Assembly: GCA_900547955.1 (NCBI GenBank)
Contig: URIR01000005.1
Span: 1 to 64,000, forward strand
Source of the DNA: an uncultured Eubacteriales bacterium
Lineage (GTDB): Bacteria > Bacillota > Clostridia > Christensenellales > QALW01
Length of the DNA stretch: 64,000 bases
Reading direction: 5' to 3'
In this document: piece by piece, positions 43,810-51,483 of the stretch
How the letters are laid out: every line of letters starts with the position of its first letter
How positions within the stretch are numbered: the stretch's first letter is position 1
Notes under the pieces: generated by a model
Seen by the model: the letters and a program-made list of their open reading frames with translations, nothing else
Told to the model about the DNA's origin: nothing
Database searches by the model: none
Position numbers and translations under genes: made by a program

Positions 43810-46728
43810 ATGGGTTTTATTAAGAAGCGCTTGCTGAGCTTTATGCTGGTCTTATGCATGATGCTTAGCCTGGCGTATCCTGCGGTATTTGCAAGCGGTC
43901 TGACTGAAGAAAATTTAATTGCGGTTCCGTTTGACGCTATGGTCATTGAAGGCGGAGTGTACTACGGTATTTCAAAGAGCTGGTTTGAAGAAAACAATCC
44001 GGAGGGGGAAAAGCTGTTTTTATCAGTCGAAATTCCAAACAGCGTAACCGCCATTTATAACGATGGATTCAGAGATAGCTGGTCAAATGAAAAACAGAAA
44101 AGAGGGTGTATCACTAATTATAATTATGACGGTGATAAAAAATATACGGACAAATACGTAATTGTAGCCATTGATTTTTCAAATGCGGGCAATCTAACGA
44201 CAATAGGCGAACAAGCGGCCATGGGTTGTCCTGTGGAGGGCGTGCTTGATTTATCTAAGACAAAGGTTGAAACGATAGGAAAGAATGCATTTAAAGGATG
44301 CACCGGCATTACGGGGGTGGTTCTTCCGTCAACCCTGAAAAATATAGGAAGCCAAAGCAGCGGGAGCGTCTTTTACGGCTGTTCCAGTATGCAATTTGTA
44401 CACACGGCAGGTTCAGGCTCTCAATCGGCGTTTGAGCTTCCCGAGTCTTTGGAGGTAATAGGCAATCAGAGCTTCTATAAATGCACAGGACTGCCCGCAG
44501 GCACAGCCGTTACAATCCCGGCTTCAGTTATTTATGTAGGAAGCGAGGTATTCAACTATACCCCCTCTATTACCACTATTATTGTAAAGACAGACGACGC
44601 GGGCAAGTACGACGGTAAGGCGTTTTCTGACAGCACTAATAAATATGGGCTGGGAAACCGGCTGACTGTTTTTAATAATTCCGCTGCTAAAAACACATTC
44701 AAGCCGGGAGGTTCCAATTCATATAAGAACTCGCTGACTTATGAATTTACGCTGCATTATGGTTATGATACAGATGCTGTTACTCAGCCAAAGCTTTATG
44801 GACAGCCGGTTAATGTCTGCAAAAATGCCGAAGGGTCGTGGGCGGTAAATGAGCAATATCAGATTCCGGAGGCCGAGGCGGAAAACGCGCCCGTCGGCTA
44901 TGACAGCGGCTGGACGTATAACGATAAACTTTTGACGGCGGAAACAATTTTAAAGCCGGATGGAGACCATTTATATTTGACTGCGAGCTTTGTTTTGCAG
45001 AATCCAACCATTGAATTTATCGTGGACGGGAATGTAATTAAAACTGAAAATACATATCCCAAGCTCACTCTTTCTAACGATAAAGAGCATTTAATCGGAG
45101 TACAGGTTTCTCATCCCATCCAAAATGCTGAGGACGCGGATGTAAAAGTAAAATTTGAATATAAGTGGACTGATGTATGGAAGGGCGGCTCTGAAGGCCC
45201 GCGGATGAAAGAACCCGGCTTCGGAAGATATAATTTATGGGATAATCCCGATGTAACAAATACCATTACGATTAACGGATCCGAACATGAGAGAACATCT
45301 GCCGGCAATTATTCGGGCGAAGATTACGGCGACGGGTATTATTTGTTGGAAGTATACGGATATTATATACCTAAGACGGGCGGACAATGGAAGCTTTTTT
45401 ACAAATCGGCAAGCACGGTTATAGGTGCTGATTCCGAAAGGACGGTAAATACCGCTTATCGGTTTGATATCGTTACATCCGCTCCGGCTGAAATTCCTGC
45501 GGTTTCTATTGAGGATATTACTGTGGAATACGGTTATGACCAGGCGGGCTTTATTGCCTCGGTGGACGAACAGGAAGGATATACTTATACCTATCAATGG
45601 TACGAGGCGGACGCTCAGGGGCAGTCGGAGAACGGACGTCCAATCCAAGGCGCAATAGATAATGAGTATTCTATTCCGACTGGGAAGGACGCGGGGAATT
45701 ATTATTACTATCTTGAAATAACCGCCGTAAAGGCGGATAACGGAGATATCGCCTCCATAGCAGTACCGGCGGGGATAACCGTTACGCCTAAAACTATTAC
45801 CGTAACGCCTAAGGAGGGTCAGAAAAAGTATTTTGGCCAGCAGGATCCCGTTTTTGAATATACTCTGTCCGAAGATTGCGGTGCGGAGATAATTGGACGT
45901 CTGGAAAGAGAAGCGGGGGAAGAGATTGGCGCATATATATTTACAAAGGGAACCTTAGCCGTTAATAATCCAAATTATCAGCTGATATTTGCAGAGGGGA
46001 ATTATACCTTTGAAATTCAGGAGTATATAGCTGAAGCTGTATTTTCCCCCGAGCAGCCTGATGGAGAGGATAACTGGTATTCCTCAAGCGTGGCGGTTGC
46101 TCCTCCTGAAGGTCATTCCATCAGTATTGACGGCGGAAAAACATGGAGCACAGAGCCTATTCTTTTGGACGAATATGACGGTGATTTTGAGTACCTGCTG
46201 CGTTCTGACATGGAGGACTATACAAATGGCGCCGTAGCCGTTAACGTAAAACCGCTGAGAGTGGATACTTTAATCCCGGTTATCGAGGGCATTAAAGACG
46301 GGATGGTATATTGCCTGGAAGCAAGGTTTCAGGTAATAGATAAAAATCTGCGAGACGTAACGGCAAACGGGCAGACTGTAATCCTTAAAGACGGTTTTTA
46401 TGTTTTGCCGGCCGGTCAATATGAGATTGCCGCTTCTGACGCCGCCGGCAACAGCGTGACGATAAATGCTGTGGTCAAGCCTGAGCATACTTTTGGCGAT
46501 TGGATTGTGCTAAAGGAGGCCACGGCGGCTGAACAAGGCGTAAAAGAGCATATATGCTCGGTATGCGGCTATAAGGAAACCGCTGAAATTCCTTATAATT
46601 CAGGAAACACGGATACTCCGCAGATGGGAGACAGTATTAATACAATGCTGTGGGCCGCGTTAATGCTGGTCTGCTCCGCTTCGCTGGGCATTATAGGAGT
46701 TTATAAAAATAAAAAGCGCACGAGGTAA
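43810..46728 (+). CDS. Large secreted surface protein with LRR and MBG-type domains
   Basis: 972 residues. Signal peptide 1-29 (MGFIKKRLLSFMLVLCMM, cleavage after AVFAS). Residues about 60-260 hold BspA-like leucine-rich repeats (FLSVEIPNSVTAIYNDGF, VETIGKNAFKGCTGITGVVL, LEVIGNQSFYKC). Beta-sandwich segments follow; an MBG/YDG-type domain lies around 655-735 (ITVTPKTITVTPKEGQKKYF, AYIFTKGTLAVNNPNYQLIF). Near the end is HICSVCGYKE, the small Cys-pair unit common in clostridial surface proteins, then TPQMGDS, a hydrophobic helix and KNKKRTR, a degenerate cell-wall sorting signal. Probably an adhesin. AGGAGGAATTAAGA precedes the ATG. No fixed promoter is visible directly upstream, which fits control by the switch at 43374-43760. 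Confidence 0.85.
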   Translation: MGFIKKRLLSFMLVLCMMLSLAYPAVFASGLTEENLIAVPFDAMVIEGGVYYGISKSWFEENNPEGEKLFLSVEIPNSVTAIYNDGFRDSWSNEKQKRGCITNYNYDGDKKYTDKYVIVAIDFSNAGNLTTIGEQAAMGCPVEGVLDLSKTKVETIGKNAFKGCTGITGVVLPSTLKNIGSQSSGSVFYGCSSMQFVHTAGSGSQSAFELPESLEVIGNQSFYKCTGLPAGTAVTIPASVIYVGSEVFNYTPSITTIIVKTDDAGKYDGKAFSDSTNKYGLGNRLTVFNNSAAKNTFKPGGSNSYKNSLTYEFTLHYGYDTDAVTQPKLYGQPVNVCKNAEGSWAVNEQYQIPEAEAENAPVGYDSGWTYNDKLLTAETILKPDGDHLYLTASFVLQNPTIEFIVDGNVIKTENTYPKLTLSNDKEHLIGVQVSHPIQNAEDADVKVKFEYKWTDVWKGGSEGPRMKEPGFGRYNLWDNPDVTNTITINGSEHERTSAGNYSGEDYGDGYYLLEVYGYYIPKTGGQWKLFYKSASTVIGADSERTVNTAYRFDIVTSAPAEIPAVSIEDITVEYGYDQAGFIASVDEQEGYTYTYQWYEADAQGQSENGRPIQGAIDNEYSIPTGKDAGNYYYYLEITAVKADNGDIASIAVPAGITVTPKTITVTPKEGQKKYFGQQDPVFEYTLSEDCGAEIIGRLEREAGEEIGAYIFTKGTLAVNNPNYQLIFAEGNYTFEIQEYIAEAVFSPEQPDGEDNWYSSSVAVAPPEGHSISIDGGKTWSTEPILLDEYDGDFEYLLRSDMEDYTNGAVAVNVKPLRVDTLIPVIEGIKDGMVYCLEARFQVIDKNLRDVTANGQTVILKDGFYVLPAGQYEIAASDAAGNSVTINAVVKPEHTFGDWIVLKEATAAEQGVKEHICSVCGYKETAEIPYNSGNTDTPQMGDSINTMLWAALMLVCSASLGIIGVYKNKKRTR

Positions 46729-46740
46729 TTATTATAATAT

Positions 46741-46785
46741 AATCAGCGCTTAGGCGGCGGAAATTCCGCCGCCTAAGCGCTGATT
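46741..46785 (+). terminator. Perfect palindrome after the surface-protein gene
   Basis: 22-bp perfect arms (46741-46762, 46764-46785) with one central base. Little T-run follows, so termination would rest on stem strength; it lies 12 bases past the stop. Confidence 0.65.
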
Positions 46786-46825
46786 AGCAAGACACGGGGG
46801 CCGGAATATATTAATATCGGCAAAA

Positions 46826-46863
46826 AATAACGGGAAAAACCGTAAAAGGTTTTTCCCGTTATT
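46826..46863. terminator. Second hairpin after the surface-protein gene
   Basis: 16-bp perfect arms AATAACGGGAAAAACC and GGTTTTTCCCGTTATT around a six-base loop. A-rich on the left, T-rich on the right, so it could work in both directions. Confidence 0.6.
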
Positions 46864-46943
46864 AGTCTTTTAGCTGTAATTCTGTCCTATCCGCAGTACA
46901 TTTTTATATGCTGTAAATAACATTTTTATCGCGTGGCGGCATC

Positions 46944-47222
46944 TAGACAATACAATCAGAGTACAATACGCCGCCGAGAGGATGAATTATTCGGTTTTAC
47001 CGCGTTGTCGTCCTTGAAATACCCCGGTATTTCTGTGCCCTGCCGCCTTGCAAAACCGAAAATTTATCCTTCTCTGCGGTCGGAGATTTTTGCTTAAGAG
47101 CCCGTTGACGGCCGCACGGCACGCGATTGAGGACATGCCGGGCGTATTTTAAGGACTTCTAAGCAAAGCGGACGCAGCGGGCATTTATGCAAAAACGCAT
47201 TGTACTTTAATTGTATTGTCTA
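46944..47222. mobile_element. Family B palindromic element, copy 2 (279 bp)
   Basis: Ends TAGACAATACAATCAGAGTA and the inverse at the right, with TA at both outer edges. Exactly the length of the copy at 50155, and alignable along its whole length. It lies between the surface-protein and hsp20 genes. No coding capacity. Confidence 0.85.
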
Positions 47223-47257
47223 TACAAGCTTTGCTCTTTTTTGCCGGCCCTTATAAA

Positions 47258-47704
47258 TTATTCAATAGCGATATGACGGCTGCCCGGCAGTTTTTTTGTT
47301 TCCTTTTTAGGAATTACAAGTTTTAAAATACCGTTTTCAAATTTAGCCGAAACCTCGTCCTCTCTTATATCTTCACCGATATAAAAGCTTCTGCTGCATT
47401 GGCCCATATAACGTTCTCTCCGGATATAGCGGCCTTTCTTATCCTTTTCATCTTTATCCAGCCCCTTTTGAGCGCTGATGGTCAGATAGCCGTTTGCAAC
47501 CTGAGCGCTTATTTCATCTTTCTTAAAGCCGGGCAAATCAATATCCAGCTCATAGCTCTCGTCCGTCTCTCTTACGTCTGTTTTCATAAGATTTTTTCCG
47601 TGTTTTCCGTAAAGCGGATTGTGACGGTTTAAAGAGGGGACCATATCAAAGGCCTCGTCAAACATTTCATCAAATAAGTTTTCACCAAAAATACTCGGCA
47701 ACAT
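47258..47704 (-). CDS. Hsp20/alpha-crystallin small heat-shock protein
   Basis: 148 residues. ATP-independent holding chaperone. Alpha-crystallin domain from about 40 to 138: MKTDVRETDESYELDIDLPG, KDEISAQVANGYLTISAQK, RRERYMGQCSRSFYIGEDI, and the IxI-like end. The N-terminal part carries FDEMFDEAFD, similar to clostridial Hsp18. GGAGG lies before the ATG. The transcript would begin near 47974, giving a leader of about 270 nt that contains a relic of family B. Confidence 0.93.
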   Translation of the reverse strand: MLPSIFGENLFDEMFDEAFDMVPSLNRHNPLYGKHGKNLMKTDVRETDESYELDIDLPGFKKDEISAQVANGYLTISAQKGLDKDEKDKKGRYIRRERYMGQCSRSFYIGEDIREDEVSAKFENGILKLVIPKKETKKLPGSRHIAIE

Positions 47705-47789
47705 AAATCATTCCTCCATTCGTTGCAGCTTGCTGTTGCTGTGGAATAATTTCGCAGCGGCAGTTAAGTTTCCGTTTTTAATATGCAGG

Positions 47790-47956
47790 CGATGCGGTCA
47801 GAGCATAATGCGTTTTGCTGAGAATATCTGATATATCCGCTTTGCCGCGTAGTCCTTAGACTCCCGGGCGTGTCCTTGACTGCGCGCCTATGCAGCCGTC
47901 GATGAGTCAAGCAAAAATTTTCCGCTTCCGCGGCGCATTGCATTCTGGACATATCG
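47790..47956. mobile_element. Probable decayed family B copy in the hsp20 leader
   Basis: The left part CGATGCGGTCAGAGCATAAT and right part ending ATATCG resemble the family B ends and each other as imperfect inverted repeats (about 16 of 23). The interior has CGTAGTCCTTAGAC and CCTTGACTGC, similar to CGTTGTCGTCCTTGA in B. The likeness is weak but runs in order. Confidence 0.4.
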
Positions 47957-47974
47957 TCTGCTTTTTTAAGTACA

Positions 47975-48021
47975 ATTATATTATATTCTGAAAATTAGCA
48001 ATGTCAAGAGGCGAGTGCTAA
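47975..48021 (-). promoter_or_regulatory. hsp20 promoter with CIRCE-like operator
   Basis: TTAGCAATG-N9-GAGTGCTAA (47995-48021) matches the CIRCE operator of HrcA except two bases in the left arm as written. It overlaps a consensus minus-strand promoter: TTGACA (48002-48007) and TATAAT (47980-47985) 16 bp apart. HrcA would repress hsp20 until heat stress. hrcA is not in the window. Confidence 0.8.
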
Positions 48022-48078
48022 TCTTAACAAAAATACAATACTTTTTTTACAATTCAAACCATATTATTACTGACTATT

Positions 48079-49075
48079 TTAGAGCAAACCTAAATCCAAA
48101 AGCCATGCGGATATGTCGTTACGACTGCTTTGGGCGCTGAAGCGCATGCCGTTTTCCCATACTGCTGAATTAGAACAGAGGGCGTGCAGCTTTTCCACGC
48201 TGGAGCCTATTCCGCTGCTTCCAGAGGTGTAAAAGGGTATCAGACGTTTGCCGCTGAAATCACAGCTCCCTAAAAAAGTGCTTATAATTCTGGGCGCGTC
48301 TCCCCACCCAATAGGATATCCTATTAAATTACGTCGTATTCATGTATATTTTGAATTTTTCCGGGAATTGCCGGCCGGGCTTCGGAATCGCTCTGTTCCA
48401 TAGAAGCGCGGGAAGAGGAAACTGAATAATCCAGAACCTCCTGTGCGTAGGGTTGTTCGGGAATTATTCCATAAATGTCTGAGCCTAGGATATCAGCTGC
48501 GTATTCAGCTATTGTGCGTGTGTTGCCTGTGCAGGAAAAATACGCTACTAAGATGCCCGCTTCATTTGCTGACGAAGAGGGTTCGGATTCATGGGTATTT
48601 TGGTTAGTTTGGGTATTTGCTGCGCCTGTGGAGGGGGTTAAGCCTGCGGAACTGGCTTAGGATGCCGCGCTTTCTGTTTGGAGTTTATCAGAGACTTCTG
48701 TTGGAGTTTGCGCTGCCGTTGGAGAAAGAGTATTTTGACAGGCTGTACCCTCAGTTTACAAAAAAGACCGTCAGAAGGCATAAAATTTGCGTCCTGCTGC
48801 GTTGCTTTGATTCCAAGTACGCTTGGGTACGTTTCTCCTTCAAGCGCGCTTTACCCGGCGCAAATTTTATGCCTTCTGGCTCTGGAGAGCTCAAGGAAAA
48901 AGAATTTCTTCATTTTCAAGGCAGACCAAGAAGGCGTTACTTATGAGCACGCTGATTGAGTATAACGCAGAAAATAAAGAAATTTTCCCGTTTTGAGGCG
49001 TGCAGTTCCTTGTAAACTGAGGGTAAAAGAGATAGTAAGCATGAAAATGCAAAAAAAGATAAAAACAGGTTTCAT
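48079..49075 (-). pseudogene. Flavodoxin-type lipoprotein gene, broken three times
   Basis: Start at 49075 with AAAGGAG. The first codons read MKPVFIFFCIFMLTISF; after removing the inserted element at 48746-49025 the text runs on as TACQNTLSPTAAQ, an intact lipobox (TAC). Then a TAA at 48657-48659 after SAAS, a Ser/Thr linker, and flavodoxin GILVAYFSCTGNTRTIAEYA (the FMN phosphate loop). Frame is lost near 48333 by one missing base (three T where four would keep the frame), after which IGYPIGWGDAPRIISTFL and SGKRLIPFYTSGSSGIGSS follow. A former extracellular flavodoxin-like reductase; now dead. Confidence 0.85.
48746..49025. mobile_element. Family A palindromic element, copy 2 (280 bp), inside the flavodoxin gene
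   Basis: Flanked by TA on both sides, ends CCCTCAGTTTACAA and its inverse. It lies in the opposite orientation to copy 1. It splits the lipoprotein signal; deleting the element and one TA restores ISFTACQNT without a frame change, which shows a real insertion with TA duplication. Confidence 0.92.
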
Positions 49076-49172
49076 AGAAATGCTCCTTTCTATTTAAAAA
49101 TTAGTATTTTTTACGTATGGGACGCGCATTCAGAATAGGATGCGGGCGGCGCCGGGATTGTATTGTCTAAAG

Positions 49173-50060
49173 TCATAAATTGCTAAAGGTTCGGGCGCAG
49201 GAGCAGCCGCTTGTATTTTTGCCGGATTTGGACACTATTATTTCTCCCTTTGCCTGAGGAATATCCCGAATTATCTGCTTTACCTCGGGTACCGTGATGC
49301 AGCCTGAAAGAGGATTTTTAATGCTGAGCATGGGCGTCGTTATGGAGGCCTGCACATCCGAACGCTCAAAGGCAAAGTCCGCTCCTTCCATCCGGCAGTT
49401 TATCAGCTTTAAGCCCTTGCAGTAGCAAAGGGGCTGTGTGCCGGTAATGGTGCAGTTTTCAAAGGTAACGTTTTGGCAGTACCATGCCAGGTACTCGCCT
49501 TTTATAATGCTATTGCGTATTTTGATATTTTTGGCGTGCCAAAAGGCGTCTTTGGTATCAAATACGCAGTTCTCAAACAGGGCGTCCTCAATATACTGAA
49601 AGGAATATTTGCCTTTTAAACGCACATTGTTAATGCGCAAATGGGAAGCGCGCAGCATAAAGTATTCGCCTTGAGCGGTGCAGTCGGACATGCTAATATC
49701 ATTTGAAGACCAGCCGAATTCAGGGGAAATTATATCCGAATCTGTTATTTTTATTTCGCTGCATTCTCTTAAAGCCTTAATGCCGTGCAGCTGTGAGCTT
49801 TTTATTTCAATGCCGTCAGAATACCACAGGGCTGCACGGCAAAGCTCGGTCATTTGAGAATTTTTAATTATCAGGCCGTGACCGTGCCATAAAGGATAGC
49901 GCAGATTAAAAAAACAGTTTTCTACTTGAACGCCCGAGCATTCTTTAAGCGCGCTTTCTCCGTCCGCGGGTCCGTCAAAGGCGCAGCTTTTTAATAAAAT
50001 ATCCTGTTCTCCATAAAGGGCGCGTTCCTGGTCAAAGCTTTGATTCTGTATTATTTTCAT
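49173..50060 (-). CDS. DUF3737 family protein (parallel beta-helix)
   Basis: 295 residues with regular repeats of about 20 residues such as IIKNSQMTELCRAALWYSDG, IEIKSSQLHGIKALRECSEI, VTFENCTITGTQPLCYCKGL, each with a short N/C-rich turn, the pattern of a right-handed parallel beta-helix. This is DUF3737, widespread in gut Firmicutes and often called a pectate-lyase-like fold; no activity is established. No signal peptide, so cytoplasmic. GGAGGTG precedes ATG 50060. The longer open frame beginning at 50177 is an artefact made by the neighbouring element. Confidence 0.85.
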   Translation of the reverse strand: MKIIQNQSFDQERALYGEQDILLKSCAFDGPADGESALKECSGVQVENCFFNLRYPLWHGHGLIIKNSQMTELCRAALWYSDGIEIKSSQLHGIKALRECSEIKITDSDIISPEFGWSSNDISMSDCTAQGEYFMLRASHLRINNVRLKGKYSFQYIEDALFENCVFDTKDAFWHAKNIKIRNSIIKGEYLAWYCQNVTFENCTITGTQPLCYCKGLKLINCRMEGADFAFERSDVQASITTPMLSIKNPLSGCITVPEVKQIIRDIPQAKGEIIVSKSGKNTSGCSCARTFSNL

Positions 50061-50154
50061 TAAAAAACACCTCCATAACTGTTTGGCTGAATAATGTCCG
50101 AACGGCTGTAAACTTAGAAACTCATAACGCCGTTTTTTTATTTGATAAACCAGG

Positions 50155-50433
50155 TAGACAATACAATCAAAATACAATGCGCCGCAGAGGGGAATTTATT
50201 GGGTTTTGCTGCGTTGTCGTCCTTGAAATACGCCCGGTATTTCTGCGTCCTGCCGCCTTGCAAAACCCAATAATTTTCCTCCTCTGCGGTCGGAGATTTT
50301 TGCTTGAGAACCCGTTGATGGCCGCACGGCGCGCGATTAGAAGGCATACCGGGCGTATTTTTAGGACCGCGCGGCAAAGCGAACGCGGCGGGTTTTTAAG
50401 CAAAAGCGCATTGTACTTTGATTGTATTGTCTA
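50155..50433. mobile_element. Family B palindromic element, copy 1 (279 bp), in a gene end
   Basis: TA-flanked; ends GACAATACAATCA and inverse. Same length as copy 2. Removing it with one TA joins IACLN to YLVYQIKK in frame, so it landed in the 3' part of the minus-strand gene that now ends at 50431. Confidence 0.9.
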
Positions 50434-50622
50434 ATTAAGGCATGCAATCTGCTTTTCTTCATTATGTATTTGGTCAAGCAGCAGGCGGCGATGCCGGTCA
50501 AGCAATTTGAGCTGCGCGTTAGAGTTATGTTCCTTTTCCAAATTTAGATATCCTTTTACTGTTTCGCCGCCGCATCCGGAGTCTTTTAGATTTTGAATAA
50601 GCTGCTCGGCGCTGATTGCCAT
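50431..50622 (-). pseudogene. Small conserved protein, C-terminus cut by family B element
   Basis: 63 residues (MAISAEQLIQNLKDSGCGGE, then RHRRLLLDQIHNEEKQIACL), like small gut Firmicutes proteins that normally end CLDYLVY plus a few basic residues. Here the frame stops at TAG formed by the element's first bases, after CLN. The missing part, YLVYQIKK, is found on the other side of the element. Whether the shortened protein works is unknown. The start is uncertain: a TTG at 50703 would add 27 residues. Function unknown. Confidence 0.65.
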
Positions 50623-50786
50623 ATTGGCCGCTTTCTGCTTGAAGGCTTCTCCATAATTAGCGCTGGCGTATAATGGCCGAGCACAGCATGCCTTGTACGT
50701 CAATGCTAATATTAGAGTATATCAACATATGCAGGAATATCAAATACTTATATTTTATTGTGGACGATAAGTTATTATTATGGAAA

Positions 50787-51063
50787 TACCCTCAGTTTGC
50801 AAGGAACAACACGCCTCAAAACGGGATAATTTCTTTATTTTCTGCGTTATCCTCAATCAGCGTACTCATAAGTAACGCCTTCTTCGTCTGCCTTGAAAAT
50901 GAAGGAATTCTTTTTCTTTGAGGTCTCCAGAATCAGAAGGCATAAAATCTGCGCCGGGTAAAGCGCGCGAACGAGAAATGTATCGGGCGTATATGGAATC
51001 AAAGCAGCGCAGCAGGACGCAAATTTTATGCCTTCTGACCGTCTTCCTTGTAAACTGAGGGTA
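50787..51063. mobile_element. Family A palindromic element, copy 3 (277 bp)
   Basis: TACCCTCAGTTTGCAAGGAA at the left and TTCCTTGTAAACTGAGGGTA at the right; same orientation as copy 1 and alignable over the full length with small differences. Intergenic. Confidence 0.88.
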
Positions 51064-51142
51064 GTTATCATATATATTATTTTTATTAATACATAGCTTT
51101 CATAATTGATTTTTATAGTATTTATGTTATACTAGTATTACC

Positions 51143-51221
51143 AGTACATGGAGCGAAAGCAACGCAGCAGGACACAAATTTTATGCTTTCTGAACGTGTA
51201 GTTTCTTGTAAACTGAGGATA
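51143..51221. mobile_element. Family A element, right-hand fragment
   Basis: About 79 bp matching the last third of family A (AGCAACGCAGCAGGACACAA ... CTTGTAAACTGAGGATA). The left part is absent. Its last TA is also the first TA of the next fragment. Confidence 0.75.
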
Positions 51222-51380
51222 CCCTCTGTTTGCAAATTTTCTCATAACAGGATAATTTCTTTATTTTCTGAGCTATATCCAATCGGTACAGCTCAGTACG
51301 CTTAATCAGTTCGTTTTGCAAATGAAGAAATTTTCTGTTATCTGAGCTGCAGAGTTAAAATGCTTAAATCTGCCTCTGTC
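51220..51380. mobile_element. Family A element, diverged left-hand fragment
   Basis: Starts TACCCTCTGTTTGCAA and follows the left half of family A (ACAGGATAATTTCTTTATTT, then AAATGAAGAAATTTTC) with many changes; it stops at about 51380 before the right end. No gene lies in 50704-51483; three A-type pieces fill most of it. Confidence 0.65.
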
Positions 51381-51483
51381 GTTATTTAATATGCGTCCAA
51401 TATATACGGTGTTATTTCATGACGGACGCATATTTATGTATGATTGACCATATATACATTTTTATATAAATGGAGGGATTCGG

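Noticed and set aside
48475..48946. Plus-strand frames across the broken flavodoxin gene
   Set aside because: They are antisense to the pseudogene and run into the family A element.
50177..50434. An 85-residue frame reading across family B element copy 1
   Set aside because: The frame is not kept in copy 2 and is explained by the palindromic sequence.
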